Source: Jejuia algarum (GTDB taxonomy: Bacteria; Bacteroidota; Bacteroidia; Flavobacteriales; Flavobacteriaceae). From it: a stretch of DNA of 64,000 nt. The first letter of the stretch is position 1; each line of letters begins with the position of its first letter. The stretch is taken from NCBI GenBank assembly GCA_947495775.1, contig CANMAQ010000006.1, forward strand, positions 1-64,000, written 5' to 3'. Of the stretch, positions 1 to 8,157 are shown in pieces. The notes beneath the pieces were generated by a model, which was not told the DNA's origin, did no database searches, and was given only the letters and a program-made list of their open reading frames with translations. The position numbers and the translations under genes were made by a program.

Positions 1-828
1 TCTAATTCCTATAATATCTGTTTTTCCATCACCATTTACATCACCAGAATCAAATGAGTAAGGACTGTAATCAAAAGATCCATTTAACCATTCTCGACCT
101 CCTTCTATTAAAAAAGGCCTCCCATAAATTGATTGAATACCATCAATATCATCTGCATCTAAAAACCTATGAGAACCACCATAAAAAGGATACATTAATG
201 CACTAGGTACATCAGAGTGTCTTAAACCTAATGAATGACCTATTTCATGAGCCGCAACTGTAATTAAATCTCTAGGAGATGAACTTGAAGGGCGTAATGA
301 AATAGTCCAAGTTTCTGATTCATCAAAATGCATATCACCAGCTAAGCTACCTCTATTAGGTGGAGGGAAAAAAGCATGTGCCAAAACACCACCAACACCA
401 TCAAAAGCATTATCAGAACCATCTCCATGATCACCTTCTTCAAAAGCTATAATAATGTCTGCATTAGGATTTAATGTTTCTGTAAAAGTTAAAGGGGTTA
501 CTTCTGTCCATAAATTAAATGCTTCCCTTATACCATTTCTTTCGTTGTTGCTAATTATATCAAGAGTTCCATTTTTATAATAATACGTTAAATTATTTGT
601 ATTCCATTTATTGCCTTGCACAAGAAATTTTCCTGACCTTTCGTCTTCTTCTTTTGTTGGTAAATCATCATACAAAACAGGTAGATTTTGTTGAAGATTT
701 AGATTTTTACTTTTCAAGTTTTGTAGATCATTAATCCTATTTATATTTTCTAATTCTTCATCAGTAGAACAAGAATTAATCAAAAAACATAATGAAAGTA
801 CTTTAATTGTTACTGATTTTAGTTTCAT
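1..828 (-). CDS. Matrixin-type zinc metalloprotease lipoprotein, 3' end cut by window edge
   Basis: The reading frame starts at an ATG at 828 and stays open to base 1 (276 codons) with no stop, so the C-terminus lies outside the window. Residues 1-20 form a lipoprotein signal ending in the lipobox-like INSC (Cys20), which predicts a surface or periplasmic lipoprotein. Residues 194-204 read HEIGHSLGLRH, the zinc-binding HExxHxxGxxH motif of metzincins, followed by the Met-turn ALMYP at 210-214. The stretch FDGVGGVLAHAFFPP (about 143-157) and GDMHFDES match the structural-metal loop of matrix metalloproteases. Residues 262-275 (DVNGDGKTDIIG) look like the start of an FG-GAP/VCBS calcium-binding repeat region. 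Seen: motifs and open end. Known: matrixins cleave extracellular proteins. Inferred: a secreted protease for protein scavenging or matrix turnover. Confidence 0.85.
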   Translation of the reverse strand, partial: MKLKSVTIKVLSLCFLINSCSTDEELENINRINDLQNLKSKNLNLQQNLPVLYDDLPTKEEDERSGKFLVQGNKWNTNNLTYYYKNGTLDIISNNERNGIREAFNLWTEVTPLTFTETLNPNADIIIAFEEGDHGDGSDNAFDGVGGVLAHAFFPPPNRGSLAGDMHFDESETWTISLRPSSSSPRDLITVAAHEIGHSLGLRHSDVPSALMYPFYGGSHRFLDADDIDGIQSIYGRPFLIEGGREWLNGSFDYSPYSFDSGDVNGDGKTDIIGIR

Positions 829-875
829 TGAATTTTTAATTTATGTTTAAGTTTTTTTTAATATTAGCTAACAAC

Positions 876-905
876 TAAATAACATACATTAGTGCATGTT
901 ATTTA
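876..905. repeat. 10-bp perfect inverted repeat upstream of the metalloprotease gene
   Basis: TAAATAACAT and ATGTTATTTA flank a 10-base spacer. It lies between base 828 (start codon of the metalloprotease) and the ssb gene, so it could be an operator or a 5' UTR hairpin. There is no clear U-tract to make it a terminator. Its function is inferred only from position. Confidence 0.5.
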
Positions 906-1220
906 CACTATAAATATAAGATATTTTTTACAAAATGCAAATAATTTGTGGCCACATGCGTATACATTACAGTAGTTTTAAACGACCATAAAGAAGCATA
1001 CTAACGCAATACTACGAGAATACAATTTCCTATAGGCGAATACATAAAAACAAACCACAAAACACGCTAGACCCCGTCTATAGAACTTTAAGACAATCTA
1101 GGGTTTACGAAAAATAAATACTATAAGGGGTACACCATAAAATCATGCCCCTCTCAACAACATTTCTATACTTCTCTACAATAGTAGGCTGTTTAAGCTA
1201 TCCCTACTCTAAAACCGTTT

Positions 1221-1248
1221 ACAAACGACTACAAACGTTTACAAACGA
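1221..1248. repeat. Three helically phased ACAAACG repeats upstream of ssb
   Basis: ACAAACG starts at 1221, 1231 and 1241, so the copies lie on one face of the DNA helix. The middle of the block contains the palindrome AAACGTTT. The block lies 109-136 bases before the ssb start codon. The arrangement resembles cooperative binding sites, but no cognate regulator is known to me. Confidence 0.45.
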
Positions 1249-1356
1249 ATTTAAACAAGTAACAACCGATTATTGTTTTAGTACTGCTAGATCTTTGCAG
1301 TGTCGCCTAAACAATAGACGATAGCATTAACTGTTTCACCTTAAAAATTTAAAATT

Positions 1357-1689
1357 ATGAACGCACTTAGAAACAAAGTACAGTTGATTGGACGATTAGG
1401 ACAAGATCCTGAAATTATTAATTTTGACGATGGCAATAAAATGGCCAAATTTTCTATAGCTACAGACGATAGTTATAAAGATAAAGAGGGCAACAAAATT
1501 GAACGGGCTTACTGGCACCATATCATTGTACGCGGAGGCCTTGTAACGGTAGTAGAAAATTACCTCAGTAAAGGCAAAGAAATTGCTATTGAAGGCAAAC
1601 TTACCAATAGAACTTGGGAAGACAAAGCTGGCTTTAAAAGATATACCACAGAGATTATCGCTAATGAATTGCTCATGCTTAGTAAATAA
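1357..1689 (+). CDS. Short single-stranded DNA-binding protein (SSB), no acidic tail
   Basis: This 110-residue protein is a near-complete OB-fold SSB core: the N-terminus has NKVQLIGRLGQDPE, the middle has YWHHIIVRGG, and the pattern YLSKGKEIAIEGKLTNRTW (about 64-82) is typical of bacterial SSBs. It ends at LLMLSK and lacks the flexible linker and the acidic DDLPF-type tip through which housekeeping SSB recruits partner proteins. A second SSB (52181-52633) has that tip and sits in the conserved mutY-gld cluster, so this copy is probably an accessory paralog. It stands alone, with an intrinsic terminator right behind it. Seen: OB-fold motifs and missing tip. Known: tail-less SSBs bind ssDNA but do not recruit partners. 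Inferred: a specialised role, perhaps uptake or stress. Confidence 0.9.
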   Translation: MNALRNKVQLIGRLGQDPEIINFDDGNKMAKFSIATDDSYKDKEGNKIERAYWHHIIVRGGLVTVVENYLSKGKEIAIEGKLTNRTWEDKAGFKRYTTEIIANELLMLSK

Positions 1690-1711
1690 GCACAACCCCA
1701 TTTTATACAAT

Positions 1712-1749
1712 AAAAAGCACTTAAAACGTTTGTTCTAAGTGCTTTTTTT
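1712..1749. terminator. Bidirectional intrinsic terminator
   Basis: AGCACTTA (1716-1723) pairs with TAAGTGCT (1736-1743). An A-run precedes the hairpin and a T-run follows it, so it can end both the ssb transcript and the converging glycosidase-like gene. Confidence 0.85.
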
Positions 1750-1782
1750 GAGTGCTACTATCTACTAAAAGTATCGAAATGA

Positions 1783-3639
1783 TTACTCCACAGAAAGTCG
1801 TAACATTTGGCCTTCTATTCTAAGGATGTATAAGCCACTTGCAACGCCAGTTAAATCAACAGTGTCGCTGTTACCAGATCGTATTCTAGCACCTTGTAAT
1901 GTAAATGCTTCCCAGTTGCCAGATGTATTCAAATTAAACACACCGTTACTTGGATTTGGAAATGCTGTAATTACAGTTGCATCTTCAAGCGTTTCACCTG
2001 CTTTTGTACTTGCACTTTTAGCACTATTACTAAAATCGATATCTACAGAAACTACCGAAAACGCAGGGACATCTATAACACTTCTATTTCTTCTCGTTAC
2101 ATCTACATCTGCAATAGCATTAGTCTGCAAATTAGGAAAACGTACGCCTTGTACAGTATAACTGTAATTGCGTCTTTCATTACCATTGGTTCTTAAAAGC
2201 ACTTGTCCTGTTATATCACCTTTGTTCACTATTAATAAGTTTATTCTACCATTTATACGAGTAGCCACTGCATTAATAGCCTGTGCTCTTTGTCTTTGAT
2301 TGTTTACTTCTAACCTAGGAGACGTCACTACAGGATTGTTAAACAATTCTTGATCTCTTAGCGTTTCAGTAAACAATTCAAAAACACGTCCATACCCTGT
2401 AGCTACAGATGTGGTACCATTATTAGGGAATGTGTATTGGTCATTTAAACCAAAGGTAGAAAACAAGTTAATTCTATCCATATCCGATCGTCTCAATAAA
2501 TCTAAATACGTATCTGCCATACCTAATACACTCGCTCCTATTTCGCCTTCTATACCTCCAGACACGCCCCACTCGGTTAACCAAACTCTACGTTTGTCTG
2601 GGTTTACTTGGCGTTTACAAAAATCGATACTATTTCGCAAGGTATCACTCGCTGTTAACAAACCTCTTAACTCAGCAGGGTTCAAGTCGGCCGCTGGGAT
2701 TGGACTTTGAAGGGCTTGCTCTCGCACTCTAACGTAACGGTGTACAACTATAGCATCAAAAAATGATTGGTCACCTACAATATCTCTATTGTACTGCTGG
2801 TGTCTTGGTTCTGTTTCTCCTCTAAACGATATTGGTATTCCAAATCGCATACGTGTCCCTGTATCGTTGTTTCTGCGTAATACACGCACGACCTCCGCAG
2901 CACGTTCCACCCAAGCTACTTCTGTATCTATCGTGGCACTGCGTTGTCCTAAAAAGAAAAATTCGTTTCCTAATTCTACATCACGAACTGTAAACCCATC
3001 TTCACGCATAGAACGTATTCTGTCTCTAGACGAAAATTGATTATCTTCTATCATATTCAGTACCGTAAGTAAATCTAAAGGCTTCCCTCTTCGTTCTGCT
3101 CTGTCAAAAATACCACGTAATGCAGGATAGCCTAATCGCAATGATGCAGGGCTGGTAGTAAACTCACTGGCACGTCTATTTTGTGGGTCATCCTCTAAGA
3201 TAGGATCGCTTGCATTTCTGGTATCTTCTGGAAAAAATATTCCATTTACGGTTTTATCTCTCCAGTTATATGTATTTCCAAATACGCCTTGAGGAAAACG
3301 TATCACTACGGGATCATGTGTATTTAAATGGTCTTGTAATACAGGTGCAAAAAAACCTTGATTAGACCTTTCAGATGGGCCTGGACCTCTAGACTGTCGC
3401 CCTGTGCCTCTCGTATTAATATCTACATTAGATCCTAATAAGTGGTTATTAAAAGGCGAGGTGCCCTGTCCTGAGTTCACGTTAATCGTTGCTCTAAAGG
3501 TGCTTGCGCTACCATTAATTGCATCAAAAGGGAAATTGGGTTGCTGTGCATTTACAAATGTAAGTCCTAAGAGACTTAATGCGCCGCAAAGTATATTGCG
3601 TGTTTTAAAGTAGTTTTTCTGTCCTTGGTTTTTCTTCAT
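1783..3639 (-). CDS. Secreted TIM-barrel glycoside hydrolase-like protein with T9SS sorting domain
   Basis: The 618-residue product has a signal peptide (about 1-32, ending FVNAQQ). It then has a catalytic-looking region with RFPQGVFGNTYNWRD (114-127), VELGNEFFFLG (221-231) and VWLTEWGVSGG (352-362). Glu226 after GN and Glu356 in TEW fit the acid/base and nucleophile of clan-A (beta/alpha)8 glycosidases such as GH51, GH39, GH79 or GH86 relatives. Residues about 555-618 form a T9SS type A sorting domain (FPNPSNGVFNL ... GLYILRI). No neighbouring SusC/SusD pair or other carbohydrate genes were seen, so it is not part of a visible polysaccharide utilisation locus. Seen: signal, sorting domain, two Glu motifs. 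Known: such domains direct export by T9SS. Inferred: degradation of an extracellular polysaccharide; the exact GH family and substrate are unresolved. Confidence 0.75.
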   Translation of the reverse strand: MKKNQGQKNYFKTRNILCGALSLLGLTFVNAQQPNFPFDAINGSASTFRATINVNSGQGTSPFNNHLLGSNVDINTRGTGRQSRGPGPSERSNQGFFAPVLQDHLNTHDPVVIRFPQGVFGNTYNWRDKTVNGIFFPEDTRNASDPILEDDPQNRRASEFTTSPASLRLGYPALRGIFDRAERRGKPLDLLTVLNMIEDNQFSSRDRIRSMREDGFTVRDVELGNEFFFLGQRSATIDTEVAWVERAAEVVRVLRRNNDTGTRMRFGIPISFRGETEPRHQQYNRDIVGDQSFFDAIVVHRYVRVREQALQSPIPAADLNPAELRGLLTASDTLRNSIDFCKRQVNPDKRRVWLTEWGVSGGIEGEIGASVLGMADTYLDLLRRSDMDRINLFSTFGLNDQYTFPNNGTTSVATGYGRVFELFTETLRDQELFNNPVVTSPRLEVNNQRQRAQAINAVATRINGRINLLIVNKGDITGQVLLRTNGNERRNYSYTVQGVRFPNLQTNAIADVDVTRRNRSVIDVPAFSVVSVDIDFSNSAKSASTKAGETLEDATVITAFPNPSNGVFNLNTSGNWEAFTLQGARIRSGNSDTVDLTGVASGLYILRIEGQMLRLSVE

Positions 3640-4391
3640 CTTTTTTAGTTTTATTTTTTTTGTTGGTACTGTAAATTATCGCGCTACCTATACTTCATTC
3701 ATCTTCCTTGTAAAGCACACACATACATTGTATTTTAATTTTAATTCAAGTCATGACGTTTGAATCAAAATTGATATACAGATTACTTCATATCGAATTA
3801 CAAAACTGTGCGTAATAAGAGCATAATATTGAGCGCTCTGATTAATGTGGTTATACCTCTTAAATTGGCCTTTTAAGAATTGGTAATTATAAGTTTTAGT
3901 TTAGCGATAAATCACATGTCCTGCTAAAAGACATATTTTAGCCTGGTATGTAGACGACACATCTCAGACTCCTTACAAAATGATTAAATTTTAATCACTT
4001 AAAAGTTATCTTTTTTATTTTTACCCTGTTTTTTTTATATTTTTCGCATTTAACATAAATAAAAAACTGATAAGACAAACAAATAGATCGCATTTTTGTA
4101 AGAAGAAGTATTTATACTCGGCTACAGACAAGTTTAGCCTCGTAGACCTAAAAAGAATCAATTACCTACTAAGCGGTCTTAAAATTATTAAATATGTGGA
4201 ATCGGCAAAAATGACGTCTTAAAAAACGAACAAGAAGATGTCATTAGGAAATGTATTGCGTGCCGATGCGCATTCTTCCGCATCGGTTTTTCTAAAACAC
4301 AAAAGTGTAATTAACATACACATTACGTGTTGTTTTATACCCTACAAAAACCATCTAAAATGTAGTATTCGCTACTTAATAAACTGTTATA
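3640..4391. other. AT-rich intergenic region with an orphan terminator hairpin
   Basis: There is no recognisable gene in 752 bases. The notable element is the strong plus-strand terminator at 4263-4291, although no plus-strand gene precedes it. A 54-codon frame (ATG 4238, stop 4402) crosses the hairpin but looks like nothing known and overlaps the end of the next gene, so I do not call it coding. Confidence 0.6.
4263..4291 (+). terminator. Orphan intrinsic terminator, possible end of a small RNA
   Basis: CCGATGCG (4263-4270) and CGCATCGG (4279-4286) form a perfect 8-bp stem with an 8-base loop, followed by TTTTT (4287-4291). The orientation is plus, while the flanking genes are both on the minus strand. 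It could therefore end an unannotated short plus-strand RNA starting somewhere in 4080-4240. I could not identify a consensus promoter for it. Confidence 0.6.
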
Positions 4392-5330
4392 CTAAGCTTT
4401 AAACAACACTTTAATCTTATCGACTATAGTTTGGGCTAATTTTTCTTTACTTTCTATAGTCCATCCTGCTACATGCGGTGTTAACAACACATTTTCTGCT
4501 GCTATAAGATATTTAAACGCTTCGGGCATTTGTGTTTCGAAAAGACTTTCGAACGATTTTTTTTCGTATTCTAAAACATCTAACCCTGCACCCAAAAGTT
4601 TTCCAGATTGCAATGCATCAACCAAAGCAGAGGTCACTATACTTTTACCTCTTGCAGTATTTAAAAGCCAGAATGGTTTTGCCATGGCAGCGATAAAATA
4701 GGCATCTATCATATTAAGAGTGAGCGGTGTTTGCGGCGTATGGAGGCTTACCACATTACATTGGTTTTGAAAGGTTTTCAAATCTACCTGCGTTGCATTA
4801 GCATCACCTACATGAGGTTTTATATCATAACACAATACCTCCACATCGAAACCACGTAATTTTTTAGCAAAGGCTTTTCCCATGTTGCCATATCCTATAA
4901 GCCCCACAGTTAACCCATCGAGTTCTATACCGCGATTGGCCTCTCGTAGCCACTTACCCTCTCGCACCTCTCTATCGGCTTTATTTAATTTATTAAATAG
5001 CGATAGTAGCATCCCGAGTGTATGTTCGCCAACAGCATTTCTATTGCCTTCTGGGGCAGAAATGAGATGTATTCCTTTACGTTCTGCATAGTCGCAGTCT
5101 ATATTTTCTAATCCTGCGCCAACACGTCCTATAAATTTTAAATTTGTGGCTGCGTCTAAAAACGATTGGTCTATGGAAAAACGACTTCTAATAATTACGC
5201 CGTCGTAAGCACTTATTTTAGCTTCTATTTCTGCCTTAGTAGAAGTGTAATCTTCGTGATTCACATAACCTAAAGCATTTAATTGAGTAAGCATTAACTC
5301 ATGGTTTGTATCGAGGTGAAGAATTTTCAT
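4392..5330 (-). CDS. D-isomer-specific 2-hydroxyacid dehydrogenase (phosphoglycerate dehydrogenase-like)
   Basis: The protein (about 312 residues) belongs to the family that oxidises D-2-hydroxyacids with NAD. It shows the nucleotide-binding motif GYGNMG (about 146-151), the substrate-site RVGAGLENID, the catalytic Arg in LLNTARG and the catalytic His in TPHVAGW near the C-terminus. An upstream ATG at 5336 is in frame, but MKILHLDTNHE from 5330 is the usual N-terminus of this group, so I prefer 5330. It lacks the C-terminal ACT domain of long SerA enzymes. In Bacteroidota this short form is commonly annotated as 3-phosphoglycerate dehydrogenase of serine synthesis, but no serC is nearby here. 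Substrate therefore remains an inference. Confidence 0.85.
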   Translation of the reverse strand: MKILHLDTNHELMLTQLNALGYVNHEDYTSTKAEIEAKISAYDGVIIRSRFSIDQSFLDAATNLKFIGRVGAGLENIDCDYAERKGIHLISAPEGNRNAVGEHTLGMLLSLFNKLNKADREVREGKWLREANRGIELDGLTVGLIGYGNMGKAFAKKLRGFDVEVLCYDIKPHVGDANATQVDLKTFQNQCNVVSLHTPQTPLTLNMIDAYFIAAMAKPFWLLNTARGKSIVTSALVDALQSGKLLGAGLDVLEYEKKSFESLFETQMPEAFKYLIAAENVLLTPHVAGWTIESKEKLAQTIVDKIKVLFKA

Positions 5331-5431
5331 TGCCACATATTTTTGACAAAGCTAAAGTATTTTTTTGGGATAGTTACCAACAAAAACAGCCTACATGAAG
5401 TAAGCTGTTTGGTTGTAATTTTAAATGTTGC

Positions 5432-6112
5432 TTATTGCAATTTTTCAAGTAATAAAGTAGCGACTTGCTCTGAAGATGCAGGGTTTTGTCCTGTAATTAA
5501 GTGCCCATCTGCAACAGCATGTGGAGTCCAATCTGCAGCTTTAGAATACTTAGCACCATTTGCTTTTAGCATATCTTCTACAAGAAAAGGCACTATTTGC
5601 GTTAATTGCACTGCATCTTCTTCTCCATTCGTAAAACCAGTTACATTTTTACCTTTAACCAGTGATGTCCCATCGGCATTTTTGGTGTGCTTTAACACTG
5701 CTGGCGCATGGCATACTGCTCCCACAGGCTTCGCATTGTTATAAAATGCTTCAATTAAAGCAATAGAATTTTTATCCTCTGCTAAATCCCATAAAGGCCC
5801 GTGCCCCCCAGGGTAAAACACGGCATCAAAATCGCTTTCATTTATAGTTTCAAGCTTCTGTGTGTTCGCAAATGCTGTTTTTGTCGCTTCATCTTTATCA
5901 AATCTAACAGTTGCTGGAGTTTGAAAATCGGCCTCGTGACTCTTAGGATCTATAGGAGGTTGTCCGCCTTTTGGTGATGCTAAAGTAATATTAACCCCTT
6001 TATCTTTTAAAATGTAATAAGGAGTTGCAAATTCTTCAATCCACACCCCTGTTTTATGCCCTGTATCGCCTAAACGGTCATGACTTGTTATTACAAATAC
6101 GATCTCTTTCAT
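5432..6112 (-). CDS. DJ-1/PfpI family protein, Hsp31-like glyoxalase III or deglycase
   Basis: The 226-residue protein has the DJ-1/PfpI fold with the nucleophile elbow GAVCHAPAVL (Cys134-His135), the upstream FYPGGHGPLWDL loop (about 99-110) and Glu26 in GVWIEEF. These are the residues expected for the Hsp31 branch, which converts methylglyoxal to lactate without glutathione and may also act on glycated proteins or as a holdase. The length matches that branch. It is monocistronic, about 100 bases from the 2-hydroxyacid dehydrogenase on the same strand. A link between methylglyoxal detoxification and D-lactate-type oxidation by the neighbour is possible but only inferred from position. Confidence 0.85.
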   Translation of the reverse strand: MKEIVFVITSHDRLGDTGHKTGVWIEEFATPYYILKDKGVNITLASPKGGQPPIDPKSHEADFQTPATVRFDKDEATKTAFANTQKLETINESDFDAVFYPGGHGPLWDLAEDKNSIALIEAFYNNAKPVGAVCHAPAVLKHTKNADGTSLVKGKNVTGFTNGEEDAVQLTQIVPFLVEDMLKANGAKYSKAADWTPHAVADGHLITGQNPASSEQVATLLLEKLQ

Positions 6113-6176
6113 ATGTTTTGTTTTTTTGGGTTAGTCTATAAATACAACTATACTTACAAAAAGAAAAGGGCACTTG

Positions 6177-6563
6177 CTAATAATCGTCGTTGTCTTCATA
6201 ATCATCCTCGTCTTCATAGCTGTCTTCTGCATTAATCAAAAATTTAGACACGACAGCATTATCTAACTTCATAAAATCGTCATATAACGTTGCAGTAACT
6301 TCTTCTTGCGTTTTACGCGCTTTTAACAAATCGTATGCCTTAGCTGGAGCATCTTTAATAGGTGCTTTTACAAGTCCTTTCGTTAAATCTAATACTTGAG
6401 CTTTGGAAAAATTACGATCTACAAAGGGTTTCACATTACCTACCACACTAATGGCTGCACCTTTACAGATCACTTCTTTTGTGAGTGTTATGCCCTGAAC
6501 GTTTTGTGAAAAACCAAATAGTGTACATAGACTAAAGGCTAGAATTAATAGGATGTGTCTCAT
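6177..6563 (-). CDS. Small secreted protein of unknown function with acidic C-terminus
   Basis: An upstream in-frame ATG exists at 6629, but the signal peptide MRHILLILAFSLCTLFGFSQ begins at 6563, so I place the start there (128 residues). The mature part has no motif I recognise. It contains several Lys/Ala-rich helices and ends with a strongly acidic run rich in Asp, Glu and Tyr (about the last 15 residues). It lies directly downstream of mgtE (14 bases before its stop region) and could be cotranscribed with rsmA-mgtE. The acidic tail could bind divalent cations, which would fit a Mg transporter neighbour, but this is speculation. Function unknown. Confidence 0.7.
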   Translation of the reverse strand: MRHILLILAFSLCTLFGFSQNVQGITLTKEVICKGAAISVVGNVKPFVDRNFSKAQVLDLTKGLVKAPIKDAPAKAYDLLKARKTQEEVTATLYDDFMKLDNAVVSKFLINAEDSYEDEDDYEDNDDY

Positions 6564-6642
6564 AATTTTAATACGTGTTATAGTGTTAAAAAATCTTTTA
6601 AACAATTGCCTTTCTACAAAAAAACTCATAATATACTTGTAG

Positions 6643-8016
6643 TTAGATCCCTAGAATCATCTTAGCAATCCAAAAATAGAGTAAAATTCCTAGAATATCA
6701 TTACTTGTAGTGATAAATGGTCCTGTAGCGATGGCAGGATCTATTCCCCGTTTATTTAAGAATAAAGGGACAAAGGTTCCTATAAGCCCCGCAACTATAA
6801 TAACAGCAACTAAAGATACAGAAATAGCCAGTGCTGTACTAGCTTCTCCTTTAAAAGCCCAGACAAACAAAAACAAGAACAACGCTAATATTATCCCATT
6901 TAGAGCGGCCAGTACCATTTCTTTTAACAAACGGCTGTTCACACTTCCCTTTACGTCATCATTCGCTAAACCTTGTACAATAATAGCGCTAGACTGTACA
7001 CCAACGTTACCAGCCATCGCTGCTATAAGCGGTGTAAAGAAAAATAGGATTACGGCTTTCCCTGTAAACAGACCTTCAAAACCTTCCATGATTAAAAAGG
7101 CACCAATCCCTCCTACTAAACCTAAAAACAACCAAGGCAAGCGCGCACGGGTAAGTTCTAAAATGGTATCATCTGCTTCTACATCTCCTGTAATACCCGC
7201 CGCCATTTGGTAATCTTTGTCGGCTTCTTCCTTTAATACATCTACAATGTCATCTATGGTGATACGCCCTAAAAGCGTTTTAGTATCGTCTACTACTGGA
7301 ATGGCTTCTAAATCGTATTTAGCCATAATTCTAGCCACGTCTTCCGCAGCTTCATTAACATTTACATAATCGACATTAGAAATATAAATATCGGCTATCT
7401 TCTGCTCGCTTTTTGCAACGACCAAATCTTTTAAAGACAAACGTCCTATAAGTTTTTCTGCCTTATCGACTACATATACAGAATGTACTCTACTTACTTC
7501 TTTGGCCTGCCCTCTTATACGACGCAAACAGCCTGCAACCGTCCAAGTCTCGTATACTTTTACGAGTTCTTTTGCCATAAGCCCCCCCGCAGTGTCCTCG
7601 TCGTAAGTAAGCAGCTCTTCAATTTCTGCTTTATGTGCTTCATCTTCTATGCGATCTATTACGGCTTGCTGGCGTTCTTCTGGTAATTCTGAAATAATAT
7701 CTGCTGCATCATCGGTATCGAGTTCTTCAACCTCATCGGCTATTTCTTGAGCGGTTAGGTTTTTTAAAACCTTTTCCCGAATATCTTCATCGAGTTCCTT
7801 AAGGATGTCTGATGTCCGTTCAGAATCTAAAAGTTTAATAATGTAAATGGCCTGCTCTAAATTAAGCTCATCTAAAATCTCTGCTATATCTGCATAATGG
7901 TACGCTTCTAAAGCCTTTTGAAGTGCTTTATCTTCCTGTGCTGCTATAAGCGTCTCTATGTGCTCTATAAGCACATTGGTAAGTTCGAATTGTATTTTAT
8001 CTTTATCTTCTTCCAT
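6643..8016 (-). CDS. mgtE: Magnesium transporter MgtE
   Basis: The 457-residue protein has the full MgtE layout: an N-terminal superhelical domain (about 10-130, with DDAADIISELPEERQ), a pair of CBS domains (about 135-260, including HSVYVVDKAEKLIGRLSL and LEAIPVVDD), a connecting helix, and five membrane helices. The membrane part carries the pore signature PLIAAMAGNVGVQSSAIIV. Known: MgtE is a dimeric inner-membrane Mg2+ channel gated by Mg2+ binding to the cytosolic domains. It follows rsmA on the same strand, an arrangement common in Flavobacteriia, with a weak terminator between them. Nothing is unusual in length or motifs. Confidence 0.96.
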   Translation of the reverse strand: MEEDKDKIQFELTNVLIEHIETLIAAQEDKALQKALEAYHYADIAEILDELNLEQAIYIIKLLDSERTSDILKELDEDIREKVLKNLTAQEIADEVEELDTDDAADIISELPEERQQAVIDRIEDEAHKAEIEELLTYDEDTAGGLMAKELVKVYETWTVAGCLRRIRGQAKEVSRVHSVYVVDKAEKLIGRLSLKDLVVAKSEQKIADIYISNVDYVNVNEAAEDVARIMAKYDLEAIPVVDDTKTLLGRITIDDIVDVLKEEADKDYQMAAGITGDVEADDTILELTRARLPWLFLGLVGGIGAFLIMEGFEGLFTGKAVILFFFTPLIAAMAGNVGVQSSAIIVQGLANDDVKGSVNSRLLKEMVLAALNGIILALFLFLFVWAFKGEASTALAISVSLVAVIIVAGLIGTFVPLFLNKRGIDPAIATGPFITTSNDILGILLYFWIAKMILGI

Positions 8017-8055
8017 ACCTCTATTTCTGGAACTGTAATCGTATTTTCTTTCATC

Positions 8056-8082
8056 AAAAAAAAGCCAAACCTACCATGGCTT
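8056..8082 (-). terminator. Weak intrinsic terminator between rsmA and mgtE
   Basis: On the minus strand AAGCCA and TGGCTT (8062-8067 and 8077-8082) form a 6-bp stem followed by a run of U. It may give partial termination between rsmA and mgtE. Confidence 0.5.
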
Positions 8083-8157
8083 GTTATCCTAAAACTGCTT
8101 GCGGTAAATTTTTACTGTAAATACACTGTAAAATGTATTACACAGGGCACGCAATAC

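Larger units (their letters stand above)
829..1356. other. Intergenic region between the divergent metalloprotease and short ssb genes
   Basis: No convincing gene is seen in these 528 bases. Two structured points stand out. A perfect 10-bp inverted repeat (TAAATAACAT at 876-885, ATGTTATTTA at 896-905) lies about 50 bases before the metalloprotease start. Three copies of ACAAACG begin at 1221, 1231 and 1241, an exact 10-base period. Both could be regulator sites; neither matches a motif I know. Confidence 0.6.

Noticed and set aside
1283..1297. TAGATCTTTG as the ssb promoter
   Set aside because: The spacing inside the element and to a TTG box does not fit the Bacteroidota consensus well enough to call.
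4238..4402. 54-codon frame across the orphan terminator
   Set aside because: It overlaps the end of the dehydrogenase gene, includes the terminator hairpin and has no homology I know.
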